NCBI GenBank assembly: GCA_964444795.1
Contig: CAYUIQ010000060.1
Coordinates: 1-38,429 of the forward strand
Reading direction: 5' to 3'
Length of the DNA: 38,429 nt
From: JABMRP01 sp964444795
GTDB taxonomy: Bacteria > Planctomycetota > Planctomycetia > Pirellulales > Thermoguttaceae
Shown: positions 24,301 through 31,913 of the stretch, one piece after another
Layout: each line of letters starts with the position of its first letter
Numbering within the stretch: the first letter of the stretch is position 1
Notes under the pieces: generated by a model
The model's database searches: none
Told to the model about the DNA's origin: nothing
Seen by the model: only the letters and a program-made list of their open reading frames with translations
Position numbers and translations under genes: made by a program

Positions 24301-26006
24301 AGATGCGAGCCATTGGCACGCATTCTGGATCGGCCCTGAGTCTGGTGTGGGCCCCGGATAACCAACATCTCGCGGCGCTTACCGGGGAGATCTTGTACGA
24401 TGAGAAGGTGTGGAACACGGCGCTCGTGGTTTGGAATGCGGACACGGGCGAGAAAGCCTTCACCAGCCCGTTCAACGAACACCAACCTGTTTGGGAACCT
24501 TGGAGCCCCGACGGCCGATACCTCTCCAGCAATTCTCACACGGGTGGGCAGCAGATTCTGTGCGTGGGCTCGTGGAAAGCAATCGACCTTCCCAAAAGGC
24601 CGGCACTCGGCCGGGCCAGTTGGAGTCCCGACGGTCGGCTCTTGGTGGCTCCGGGGCGCGGCCACCACAGCAACCTACCCATACTGTTGATCTACGATAC
24701 GAGCACCTGGGAAATCAGATTCACACTGCGAGGACACTTGGGGCTGACTTTTGCCGCGAGCTGGGGTCCGGACGGCCGACGCCTTGCCACTGCATCGGGT
24801 GACGGTACGATCAAGATTTGGAGCGCCCGGTCGGGGCAAGAGATACTTACCCTCCACGAACATCAAGGCGCTCACCGCTGTGCTGTCTGGAGTCCGAATG
24901 GGGAGTGCCTGGCCTCGGCAAGTAATGATGGCACGGTCAAAATCTTCAGCGCCTCCGCGGGCTTCCGATTCGCGGCCAGTCCAGCTTACCGTGTGGATCG
25001 GGCCCATCGTCTGGCCTCGCTAGGGCAATTCGATGAGGCGATATCCATACTCGACAATCTGGCCACCGAGTTCCCGGACGTGGAGAGTTACCATGGCCAA
25101 CTTGCCGAGGCGCGCGCCGCGCGGGGCCTCGACTATTCCAGGGAAGGCGAGTTGGATAAGGCGATCGAGGACTTCACCGAGGTGATTCGGCTGAATCCAC
25201 GATGCGTCAAAGCCTACGTGGATCGCGGGCTAGCTTATCGCGAGAAATCCAATCTCAAGAAGGCCATCGCCGAGTACGACAAGGCCATCCGAATCAACCC
25301 GGAATTCGCATGGGCATACGCAAACCGGGGTAACGCGCGCTTGGCCGGAGGAGAGTCGAGCAAAGCCGTCGCGGACTATACCAAAGCCATCGGACTGGGT
25401 GAGTGGGGCAGCACCGTGGACGAATTCTCGAAGGCTATCGAGCTTGATGCCTCTGCCGTGGTTTGGTATCAGCGAGCGTTGGCGAGACTCGGCGCGGGTG
25501 ACGTCGCCGGTTACCGCAACGACTGTCGCCGAATGTTGGCACACTTTGCCGGGTCCGAAGAGCCCGTGACGATCTACTGGGTCGCTTGGACCTGCACACT
25601 GGCACCGGACGCGGTTCCCGACTTGTCGAAGGCCGTCACCCTGGCCTTTAAGGCCGCCGAAAGCAAGCCTGACTGGGCCGCGAGCATTCTCGGGGCAACC
25701 CTCTACAGAGCCGGACAAGTGGAAGAGGCGATTGAATATCTCAGCAAGGTGGACCGCCGAGGGACGTACGTCTGGTACTTCTTGGCCATGGCACACCAAC
25801 GTCTTGGCCATCAAGAGGAAGCGAGGAAGTGGTTCGACAAGGCGATTGAACGGACGGAGAAGAAAGCCCGCGAGCACCACGATGACCCTGGCGGCACCAT
25901 GTTGTGGAACCAGCGATTGACCGCCGAGCTTCTTCGGCTCGAAGCGGCCGAGCTGTTTGGTGCGATCGACGGCGGCGCAATGAACAAGGAGGAGTCAACC
26001 GAGTAG
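21399..26006 (+). CDS. Ser/Thr protein kinase with 15 WD40 repeats and TPRs, 1535 aa
   Basis: The start ATG 21399 has AGGAA upstream at long spacing. A helical region (1-75) precedes a Hanks-type kinase (about 80-350) with glycine loop IGEGGMGVVY, catalytic Lys112 (VALKII), HRDIKPSN (Asp205) and DFG (Asp226), all intact. A membrane helix (about 403-430) and a Lys/Glu/Gln coiled coil (QKRLVEEQKGLVEKQKK) follow. Residues about 530-1185 hold 15 WD40 units, each marked by SVAWSPDGxxLASxxxDGTxxIWD-like signatures, enough for two seven-blade propellers plus one. The C-terminus carries TPRs (AIEDFTEVIRLNPRCVKAY, AIAEYDKAIRINPEFAWAY). The kinase should be cytoplasmic with the propellers outside. It is probably co-transcribed with the ECF sigma factor upstream. 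Confidence 0.9.
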   Translation: MNANLEKVKAIFLQAVDQCAPDQWGPYLDKACGEDEELRQAVEVLLDAHASDESLLDKGAIAAGATIDQPPIEQPGTVIGPYKLLQQIGEGGMGVVYMAEQSEPVERRVALKIIKPGMDTRRVIGRFEAERQALAMMDHPNIAKVLDAGTTDSGRPYFVMELVGGTPITEYADEHHLTPQQRLELFVPVCQAIQHAHQKGIIHRDIKPSNVLVAEYDDHPVPKVIDFGVAKAIEKHLAEKTMFTLDGQIVGTVGYMSPEQADLNQHDVDTRSDVYSLGVLLYELLTGETPFDRQRLQSAAFDELLRIIREEDPPKPSLRLSTSDSLPSIAANRQVEPKKLGTLVSGELDWIVMKALEKDRARRYETANGFARDIQRHLDDEPVEACPPSRAYRFRKFARRNKVALAMVSIVALALVLSSAALTTSTVLVAGAYEEEKHQRQRVEGQKRLVEEQKGLVEKQKKLADRQKELAEEQWTEAEQNLYLAHMRLAEQDWRSGQTSRLHELLDAHLPQPNLPDFRGWEWYFFLAQCHGDVVTMWGHRAVVSAADWSPDGKQLASASEDGTLKIWNAVTGNEVLTLRGHDAQVFSVAWSPDGRRIASGGRSGEIKIWDANSGEILLAMYHELGWVGSVAWSPDGKRLATAVNTTERLPVRVWDTATGQQIRSFTQPAQRVFSVAWSPDGRRLACGNNGGTIDVWDCLTGEAVLTLHTGMYNALSVSWSPDGESIATANNDMQGMITIWDASTGERRSTLGGHAGRVTSIAWSQHGEQLASAGEDQTVRIWNTKSGEEVLAFRGHLGPVMSVRWSPDGGRLVSASVDRTVRIWDTQREQVGRTLSGHQGQVYEVAWSPDSRYVAAHGVDRSAARDMVRIWDARSGREVLPAQSVDGRNREVPFAWSPGSPNSGCLLALCADSEVHILDPAAGREVLTLAGHEDIVESVAWSPNGRRIATGGRDETIRVWDAANGGQMRAIGTHSGSALSLVWAPDNQHLAALTGEILYDEKVWNTALVVWNADTGEKAFTSPFNEHQPVWEPWSPDGRYLSSNSHTGGQQILCVGSWKAIDLPKRPALGRASWSPDGRLLVAPGRGHHSNLPILLIYDTSTWEIRFTLRGHLGLTFAASWGPDGRRLATASGDGTIKIWSARSGQEILTLHEHQGAHRCAVWSPNGECLASASNDGTVKIFSASAGFRFAASPAYRVDRAHRLASLGQFDEAISILDNLATEFPDVESYHGQLAEARAARGLDYSREGELDKAIEDFTEVIRLNPRCVKAYVDRGLAYREKSNLKKAIAEYDKAIRINPEFAWAYANRGNARLAGGESSKAVADYTKAIGLGEWGSTVDEFSKAIELDASAVVWYQRALARLGAGDVAGYRNDCRRMLAHFAGSEEPVTIYWVAWTCTLAPDAVPDLSKAVTLAFKAAESKPDWAASILGATLYRAGQVEEAIEYLSKVDRRGTYVWYFLAMAHQRLGHQEEARKWFDKAIERTEKKAREHHDDPGGTMLWNQRLTAELLRLEAAELFGAIDGGAMNKEESTE

Positions 26007-26059
26007 CGATTGTACGACACCCCTTGGGGCCTACAAAGAAGGCAAGAACAAGAAAAAGC

Positions 26060-26099
26060 GGCCGGTGAGCTTCCGCTGACAACGATCCGCTCACCGGCC
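26060..26099. terminator. Perfect 11-bp inverted repeat, possible terminator
   Basis: GGCCGGTGAGC (26060-26070) and GCTCACCGGCC (26089-26099) form a perfect stem with an 18-nt loop, 53 nt after the kinase stop. There is no T-tract on the plus strand; on the minus strand GCTTTTTCTT follows, but no minus-strand gene needs it. It may be a factor-dependent stop or a stabilising 3' hairpin. Confidence 0.5.
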
Positions 26100-26150
26100 T
26101 GACATCCCCGCGGGCGGCAGGTCTGCGCGCCTCGCGGTGATGGCATGTCT

Positions 26151-26156
26151 ATTATA
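26151..26156 (+). promoter_or_regulatory. Possible -10 box for the repetitive secreted protein
   Basis: TATTAT preceded by TGTC lies 36 nt before the ATG at 26192. No -35 can be pointed to. The call rests on the AT-rich patch in an otherwise GC-rich gap and on the hairpin that separates it from the kinase gene. Confidence 0.3.
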
Positions 26157-26191
26157 CCGCAGACCACCTCCCAGAGAAGGAGAGACACATC

Positions 26192-27841
26192 ATGGCACGA
26201 AAGGTCTTCCTCGGTCTGCTGCTGGCCGTCATCGTGTTGACGCCGATGACGATTGCGTACGGCCGAAAGCCGGCAAAGTTCACCCGACTGGTCTCGAGCG
26301 GTGATACGATTGCCGGAAAGGTGTTGAGGACCGTCTACTACCCCTCAATCAACAACTCGGGCGATGTGGTCTTCCGGGGGGATTTCCCGGTTGAAAGCGG
26401 TATCTTCGGCCTGGACCGCTTGTACGTTGCCAGCGGTGACACCATTGGTGGCAAGCTTATCGAACACGTCAGCTATCCCGCGATCAATGACGAGGGCTAC
26501 CTGGTTTTCCGCGGGTCTTGTTCCGGCTCGACGGAAGGCGGCATCTTCACCCCGACCGAACGACTCGTTTTCGTTGGTGATACGATCGACGGCAAGACCT
26601 TGAAGGAAGTGGTGACCAAGCCCGCAATCAATGATGCGGGGAATCTGGTCTTCTGGGCCCGTTACTTCTACTATGAGAACGGCATATACCACTCGGGAGC
26701 GGGCATCTTTGACCGCCAGTCGTTTCTCCTCTACGGCGCCGGCACGATTGGGGGCAAGTATTTCAGCACGATCGGCGGTATATCGATCAACGACAATGAT
26801 CCGGAGGATCTGGTTTTCTCAGGTGTGGATGTTGCGCGAAACGAAAGCTCCATCTTCACCCCGGACACCGTGCTCGTCGCCAGCGGCGACACCATCGCCG
26901 GCCTCACGCTGTCGAACGCTTACTCGCCGTCGATCAATGATTCGGGGGAACCGGTCTTCATTGGCACATTTGGCGGAAGCGGTCTCTTCACTCGCCATGG
27001 CTTGCTCGTTCGCACTATCGATGCCGTCGACGGCAAGGTGGTCAATACCCTGGTCGGCTGTTCCATCAATGATTCCGGTGACGTTGTCGTCAGCCTCGGA
27101 TTCAGGGACAACAGCAACGGCATTTACCTAACAAACATCCACCGTCCGATCGCCGATGCGGGCCCCGACCGCGCCCTGCCGTGGCAGGACGACTGCATGG
27201 GGCTCACCCAAGTGCAGCTCGACGGAAGCGAGTCATTCGTTCCCGACGGCACCCAACTCACCTATGAATGGTCGGCGCCGGAGAACGTCCTTCTGGACGA
27301 TCCGACCAGCCCAACTCCCTCCGGGCTTTTTCCGTGTGGGCCGAGTCTGCTCACGTTAACGGTCTATGGCGAGAACGGCGAAGTGGATTGCGACGACGTG
27401 CTCGTCACCGTGCAGGATACCGTACCTCCGGTGCTGGTCTGCACGACCGACGAGATCGCCCTCTGGCCGCCCGATCACCGAATGGAGGAGGTGATGATCT
27501 ACGTGGTGGCCAGTGACAACTGCACGGATCCGGGAGCGCTGGAGCTGACGTGTATGGTCTCCAGCAACGAGCCGGACGATGCACACGGAGACGGTGAGTT
27601 CACCGGTGACGTTGACACCGGCGGAGGCGGCCAGGACGCCTTTTCCGCTCCCGTTTCCGTGCCCCTGATATTCGACGAGGTTACGGGCATCTACTGGGGA
27701 TCGGTTCGTCTGCGAGCCGAGCGAGACGGCGGTGAAACCGGCCGGGTTTACTCGGTTGTGTGCAATGTCCAGGACGCCCAGGGCAATCCGAACACTGCCA
27801 GTTGCGTCGTCGTCGTCCCACACGACCGCAGAAAGAACTAA
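26192..27841 (+). CDS. Secreted repeat protein with six GDTIxGK units, PKD-like and HYR-like domains, 549 aa
   Basis: GAAGGAGA lies 8 nt before the ATG. A signal peptide (VFLGLLLAVIVLTPMTIAYG) leads into six imperfect units of about 45-50 residues (about 30-313), each with a GDTIxGKxL strand and a PxINDxGxxVFxG strand; units 4 and 6 are the most divergent. This matches the DUF7453-like repeats of secreted planctomycete proteins. Residues about 318-410 resemble a PKD domain (ADAGPDRALPW, VQLDGSESFVPDGTQLTYEW). The last 130 residues are an HYR-like domain with ALWPPDHRMEEV, ASDNCTDPG, VSSNEPDDAHG, VRLRAERDG and the end CVVVVPHDRRKN. The role is probably adhesion or surface structure; no catalytic site is seen. 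It has its own promoter region and no operon partner. Confidence 0.8.
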   Translation: MARKVFLGLLLAVIVLTPMTIAYGRKPAKFTRLVSSGDTIAGKVLRTVYYPSINNSGDVVFRGDFPVESGIFGLDRLYVASGDTIGGKLIEHVSYPAINDEGYLVFRGSCSGSTEGGIFTPTERLVFVGDTIDGKTLKEVVTKPAINDAGNLVFWARYFYYENGIYHSGAGIFDRQSFLLYGAGTIGGKYFSTIGGISINDNDPEDLVFSGVDVARNESSIFTPDTVLVASGDTIAGLTLSNAYSPSINDSGEPVFIGTFGGSGLFTRHGLLVRTIDAVDGKVVNTLVGCSINDSGDVVVSLGFRDNSNGIYLTNIHRPIADAGPDRALPWQDDCMGLTQVQLDGSESFVPDGTQLTYEWSAPENVLLDDPTSPTPSGLFPCGPSLLTLTVYGENGEVDCDDVLVTVQDTVPPVLVCTTDEIALWPPDHRMEEVMIYVVASDNCTDPGALELTCMVSSNEPDDAHGDGEFTGDVDTGGGGQDAFSAPVSVPLIFDEVTGIYWGSVRLRAERDGGETGRVYSVVCNVQDAQGNPNTASCVVVVPHDRRKN

Positions 27842-27876
27842 TCGCACCCCGTATTGACGGATCGAGGCTATTCGTG

Positions 27877-27904
27877 TTGTCCCCACGGCCCGTTGCCGTA
27901 TAAT
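27877..27904 (+). promoter_or_regulatory. Sigma70-type promoter for the hydrolase pair
   Basis: TTGTCC (27877-27882), a 16-bp spacer and a perfect TATAAT (27899-27904) lie about 60 nt before the ATG at 27967. GTTGC occurs just upstream of the -10, as it does at the sigma-factor gene. Confidence 0.5.
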
Positions 27905-27966
27905 ATCGCCGCGAGGGGGTTCTTCTCTCGATGGCGGTTTTTCGGAAGAATGGGGAGACACGTGCA

Positions 27967-29757
27967 ATGAATCGGCAATACGGCCGCGCGGCGGCCAACT
28001 CCCGTGGCATCGCGATTGCTGCGGCACTCGCTCTGGCGGCCGTCGTGGCACCGGCGCCGGCGGCCGAGCCGGACGGCGCCGCTGCCAAAACCCGCCACGT
28101 GGCCAAAACGTTCAACGATCGGCCGTTCGACTATACGATCAAGCTGCATCGCAAGTTTGAACGGTTCTCGGTCTACCGGCTCTCATACCCTTCGCCGGTG
28201 GTCACGCCGGTGGAGCGGAACAACACGATTCCGGCCGAATACTTCTTGCCGCACGGGATCGCGCCGGGCGACGCACGGCGCGGGGCCGTGGTCTGCCTGC
28301 ACATTCTCAACGGCAATTTCGAGCTGGTGCGGATCACTTGCTCGAAACTTGCCGCGCGAGGTATCCCGGCCGTGATGATCGTGCTGCCCTACTACGGACC
28401 GCGATCTCTTCCCGGCGGACACGACAAGCTGGTTGCCGACCCCCAGTTGTTCGTCGGTGCTCTGGATCAGGCGATCGTCGACGTCCGGCGCACACTCGAT
28501 CTACTGGCTTCCCGCACCGAAGTCGATGCGGAGAAGCTCGGACTTTGCGGCATCAGCATGGGCGGCATTCTGGCCGGTACGGCGGCGGCCATCGACGCCC
28601 GGGTGTGGCGAACGACGTTGATCCTTGCCGGCGGCGACCTGCCCGCGATCATTGCCCACGCGCGAGAAACCCGGGCCATGCGAGAAGCGTCGCGGAATCT
28701 GCTCCCCCACCAACGAAGCGAGGTGGAGCAGGCGCTGGCGGCAATCGACCCACTCACCCATGCCGCCAGACTGCGCGGCCGTGCCCGACAAGGACGCGTG
28801 TTGATGATCAACGCCGGAGCCGACGGCGTTATCCCCCGGGCTTGCACGGAAAAACTGGCCGACGCGCTGGGGATCGGCCAGCAGGTCGTTTGGCTCGAGG
28901 GATTGGGCCATTACACGGCCATGGCCGCACTGCCACGCGTGCTGCAAACCACGGCCGAATTCTTCGCTCGCGATTTGGCCGCCGGTGATTTGGCCGCCAC
29001 GGTCGATTCGACCGTCTCGAAGACGTCCCGCCCTCGGGGTGTTCACGCGTTGCTCGCCACGGCCGGGCAATTCCGTACGCTGATTTCCGTACCGCCGGAG
29101 CCGGGTCGATGCCATCGGGCCGACCTTGAACTTTCCCTTACGACCGACAACGGCAAATCTCAGCAGGGGCGGATCCTGTTCGTGCATGGTTCGCAGCACC
29201 GGTTCAAGCTCCAGGCCGATCTGCCGACCGTCGGCCGCGTGTCCGTCGGTCAGAGCACCTACCCCTGGATCGCGTCGTCCGCCGGGACCGTGTTTCGCGG
29301 GAAGAACAAGGGGACAGATCCAATTTCCCCGGGCGGTCCGCTACGCTTCGCCGATCCGAAACATCTCACCCGGCTGAAGATGCTCTCCGGCGCCCTGGCC
29401 GCGGTGGCGCTGGCGCCGGAGGTAATCGACCCGCTAGCCGAGGTCACGGACGAAGTGTCTCCCGAGGGCACGCCGGTGATTCGCGTTCGATTGAAGAAAG
29501 GCGACAGCGGCAAGGGCCAGTTGTTTTTGGCTGCCGACGGGGTCACGCCGAAGCGTTTGACGTTTTCCGGCGGCGATATCCGCGGCACGGTCGTTTTCCA
29601 CCGATGGCAAATCAACGCCGTTGCCACGCCCGGGCTGTTCGACGAACCCCGCAAGACGCCGGACGGCGCTCCTTTGGTCATCCAAGAGGTCGACCGCGAG
29701 GAACTCACACACATCTTCTCGGCCATGTTCAATTTCGTCATGGAGACGGTCCAGTGA
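27967..29757 (+). CDS. Secreted alpha/beta hydrolase with C-terminal LolA/DUF2092-like domain, 596 aa
   Basis: The ATG at 27967 is preceded by GGGGAG and opens a signal peptide (GIAIAAALALAAVVAPAPAA). The first half is an alpha/beta hydrolase: a VVCLHILNG strand, the nucleophile elbow GISMGG (Ser197), an acid in INAGADGVIP (Asp286) and the His in GLGHYTAM (His315), so the triad is complete. An esterase or acetyl-xylan-esterase-like activity in the periplasm is plausible. The second half (about 390-590) is beta-rich, resembling LolA/DUF2092-type lipid-binding folds (FKLQADLPTVGRVSVGQSTY, LTFSGGDIRGTVVFHRWQ); this assignment is weaker. Its stop overlaps the next gene's GTG (GTGA), so the two are translationally coupled. 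Confidence 0.7.
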   Translation: MNRQYGRAAANSRGIAIAAALALAAVVAPAPAAEPDGAAAKTRHVAKTFNDRPFDYTIKLHRKFERFSVYRLSYPSPVVTPVERNNTIPAEYFLPHGIAPGDARRGAVVCLHILNGNFELVRITCSKLAARGIPAVMIVLPYYGPRSLPGGHDKLVADPQLFVGALDQAIVDVRRTLDLLASRTEVDAEKLGLCGISMGGILAGTAAAIDARVWRTTLILAGGDLPAIIAHARETRAMREASRNLLPHQRSEVEQALAAIDPLTHAARLRGRARQGRVLMINAGADGVIPRACTEKLADALGIGQQVVWLEGLGHYTAMAALPRVLQTTAEFFARDLAAGDLAATVDSTVSKTSRPRGVHALLATAGQFRTLISVPPEPGRCHRADLELSLTTDNGKSQQGRILFVHGSQHRFKLQADLPTVGRVSVGQSTYPWIASSAGTVFRGKNKGTDPISPGGPLRFADPKHLTRLKMLSGALAAVALAPEVIDPLAEVTDEVSPEGTPVIRVRLKKGDSGKGQLFLAADGVTPKRLTFSGGDIRGTVVFHRWQINAVATPGLFDEPRKTPDGAPLVIQEVDREELTHIFSAMFNFVMETVQ

Positions 29758-30992
29758 AACGCTTTTTTCCATCACACAGTCCGGCGATCAGACTCGGTGC
29801 GTGGCTCTTGGCGGTCTGGACGCTCACCGCATGGCTCGACACACCGGCCGATGCGCAGCCGCCGGAGGCGCTGGAGATCGTCGCCCGAGATCCGGCCGGA
29901 CACGGTTTGCTCTGCCGTCATCGGGGGAAGACGATTCTGTTGGTCTCCGGAACACCGGAGGAGATGGGAACGGCGCACGGCACGCTGTTGGCCGAGCAGG
30001 CGACCCGGCTGACCGAACGCGTCGTCTACCTGATGGGCGGAGCCGATAGCATCGCCAGCGGAACGTGGTTTCTCGACCGCATGGCCGAGATTCAGAAGCG
30101 GACGCTGCCGCACACGCCGAAGCGTTTTCTTGTGGAGTGCGACGCGCTGGCCGACGCCGCCGGCGTGTCGCGGCGCGACGGTCGCTATGCGAACCTGTTT
30201 CCCGAGCGATTTCACTGCACGGGCGTGGCCGTGCGCGGAAAGGCGACCGCCGGCGGCACGGTGTTGCACGCCCGGGTGCTCGACTACATGCGCGACATTC
30301 ACCTGCAAAGTGCCGCCACGGTGACCCTATTCATGCCCGAGGGACGCAACGCCTGGATGAGCCTGGGCTACGCCGGGTTCGTCGGCACGGTCACCGCGAT
30401 GAACGAGAAGGGGCTGGCCGTCGGCGAGATGGGCGGAGGCGGCGAAGGCGACTGGGACGGCACGCCCATGAGCTTTCTTATCCGCGACGTGATGGAACGG
30501 GCGTCGACGGTCGACGAGGCACTGGCCATCTTCCGCGACTCGCCGCGTACCTGCGAATATTACTATGTGATCAGCGACAAATCGCGCAACATGGCCGGCA
30601 TCGAGGCCACGCCGGAGCAGTTCACGATACTGCGGCCGGGAAAACAGCATCCGCGCCTGCCGCATGTTCCCGACGACACGGTCTTCGTCTCCGGTCCCGA
30701 TCGGGCGAAAGTGCTCAGCGAGCGACTCCAGCAACATTACGGCCGCATCGACGTGCCGACGCTGATCGAGATCATCAAGCGGCCCGTGTCGATGAGTTCC
30801 AACCTGCACAACGCGATTTTCGTCCCCGAGACACTCGACATGTGGGTCGCCGATGCCGGCAAGCATACGCCGGCGTGCGACGAGCCGTACGTGCGGTGCA
30901 ATCTGGCGGAGTTGAAGCGGTTCTATCGCGAGAACGCGGTGAAAGGGAAACTGCGTCAATCGCGGTCCCCTCTCGCTCCGGGAGAGGGTTAG
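29754..30992 (+). CDS. Secreted C45-family Ntn-hydrolase (acyltransferase/amidohydrolase type), 412 aa
   Basis: The GTG start at 29754 overlaps the upstream TGA and has GGAGAC 7 nt before it. A signal peptide ends near ADAQPPEA. The domain fits the C45/acyl-CoA:6-APA acyltransferase-like family: GTPEEMGTAHGTLLAEQ near the N-terminus, then RFHCTGVAV with Cys155 as the likely autoproteolytic N-terminal nucleophile, followed by VLHARVLDYM, GYAGFVGTVTAMNEKGLAVG and SMSSNLHNAIFVPE. These enzymes cut or transfer amide-linked acyl groups; the substrate here is unknown. The final residues SPLAPGEG and the stop codon lie inside a dispersed hairpin repeat, so the natural C-terminus has probably been replaced. 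Confidence 0.8.
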   Translation: MKRFFPSHSPAIRLGAWLLAVWTLTAWLDTPADAQPPEALEIVARDPAGHGLLCRHRGKTILLVSGTPEEMGTAHGTLLAEQATRLTERVVYLMGGADSIASGTWFLDRMAEIQKRTLPHTPKRFLVECDALADAAGVSRRDGRYANLFPERFHCTGVAVRGKATAGGTVLHARVLDYMRDIHLQSAATVTLFMPEGRNAWMSLGYAGFVGTVTAMNEKGLAVGEMGGGGEGDWDGTPMSFLIRDVMERASTVDEALAIFRDSPRTCEYYYVISDKSRNMAGIEATPEQFTILRPGKQHPRLPHVPDDTVFVSGPDRAKVLSERLQQHYGRIDVPTLIEIIKRPVSMSSNLHNAIFVPETLDMWVADAGKHTPACDEPYVRCNLAELKRFYRENAVKGKLRQSRSPLAPGEG

Positions 30993-31002
30993 GGAGAGGG
31001 CC
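30967..31002 (+). repeat. Dispersed CCCTCTC/GAGAGGG hairpin repeat, copy 1
   Basis: CCCTCTC (30968-30974) pairs with GAGAGGG (30982-30988) and is followed by TTAGGGAGAGGGCC. It supplies the last codons and the TAG of the C45 gene. A second copy of the same family lies at 36867-36905. The rest of the gap to 31082 contains no gene I can support. Confidence 0.7.
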
Positions 31003-31082
31003 ATTTGCCGCGGAGCGGATCCTGTTATCTGGGGACGTTCACCCTACACGCACTCGGGGCAGGTCTCCAGATCATCAAACAG

Positions 31083-31838
31083 CTAGTGACGCCAGAAGAG
31101 CAGCGATTCGCGTTCGATCCTGCAGTGCGGCAATGCCTGCCGGAGCTTCTCCATGCCTTCGTCGGTGACTTGCGTACGGCCGAGGCCCAGGCCCAGGCTT
31201 TTGAGGTTGGTCAACTCCTTCAAGTGGATCAGCCCGGCATCGGTGATTTGCGTGCCCGACAGGTCCAGTTCTTTAAGTCTGGTCAGCCTTTTCAGGTGGA
31301 CCAGTTCGGCGTCGACGTACTTCGTGTACCTGAGGTCCAGTTCTTCAAGGTCGGTCAGCCCCTTGATGTGTTCCAGGCCGGTATCGGAGATAAGCGTATC
31401 CGACAGGCTCAGGCTTTCCAGCTTGGTCAAACCTTTCAAGTGGACCAGCCCGGCGTCGGAGATATGCGATGTACCGAGGTCCAGTTCTTTGAGGTCGGTC
31501 AGCCCCTTGAGGTGCTCCAGGAAGGTGTCGTCAATCTCGCGGCCAACAGGCGTACGCACCGAATGAACACGTGGAACAACAACAGGATCACCTATGAGAC
31601 GTTCCAGCCAGCTTGGCGAGCACTCGGGGTACCGCAAGTCAGATTCCGCTTGAGCTTTCGCAATCTCATCTCGAATCCTGAAAACCTCAGCCTCCGCTTC
31701 CCGGTTCTTTCTCGCCCGCTGGAGCCTGGTGCCGAGCCAGCCGAAGAAGACTCCCGTCACCAACGTCGCGATTAGCAGCGTTCGCAGGCTGAACTGATAC
31801 CAGCGGAGTTTCGGTTTCGGCGGGACGGAATCGTTCAA
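31083..31838 (-). CDS. Membrane-anchored leucine-rich-repeat protein, 251 aa
   Basis: The likely start is TTG 31838, with GGGGGC about 7 nt upstream; no ATG occurs before the anchor. The N-terminus RWYQFSLRTLLIATLVTG then FFGWLG is the membrane anchor typical of planctomycete small LRR proteins. A charged helix (QRARKNREAEAEVFRIRDEI) follows, then about five LRRs of 24 residues with the pattern LxxLTxLxxLDLxxTxIxDxGLxHLKG (for example LTDLKELDLGTSHISDAG). The repeats should lie outside the cytoplasm and serve as a protein-binding surface; the partner is unknown. The gene is convergent with the C45 gene and precedes nothing obvious in an operon, since the beta-helix gene upstream stops 75 nt away. 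Confidence 0.8.
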   Translation of the reverse strand: MNDSVPPKPKLRWYQFSLRTLLIATLVTGVFFGWLGTRLQRARKNREAEAEVFRIRDEIAKAQAESDLRYPECSPSWLERLIGDPVVVPRVHSVRTPVGREIDDTFLEHLKGLTDLKELDLGTSHISDAGLVHLKGLTKLESLSLSDTLISDTGLEHIKGLTDLEELDLRYTKYVDAELVHLKRLTRLKELDLSGTQITDAGLIHLKELTNLKSLGLGLGRTQVTDEGMEKLRQALPHCRIERESLLFWRH

Positions 31839-31913
31839 GGTCTTGCCCCCAAGAGGTGGAAGGCGATAAGTCCAAGTGAAACCATCAGCAGCCCGGCTGT
31901 CAACCCAACGGGG

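Noticed and set aside
21399..26006. CRISPR-like or tandem DNA repeat suggested by recurring TGGAGTCCCGA-type strings
   Set aside because: These recur because each WD40 unit encodes W-S-P-D-G; spacing varies and the surroundings are coding.
26060..26099. Standard rho-independent terminator for the WD40 kinase
   Set aside because: The stem is perfect but no T-tract follows on the plus strand, so it is listed only as a possible terminator.
31005..31775. Plus-strand 256-codon frame opposite the LRR gene
   Set aside because: It is the mirror of the 72-bp-spaced LRR codons, which creates a false repetitive protein; the minus-strand product has a proper anchor and LRR pattern.
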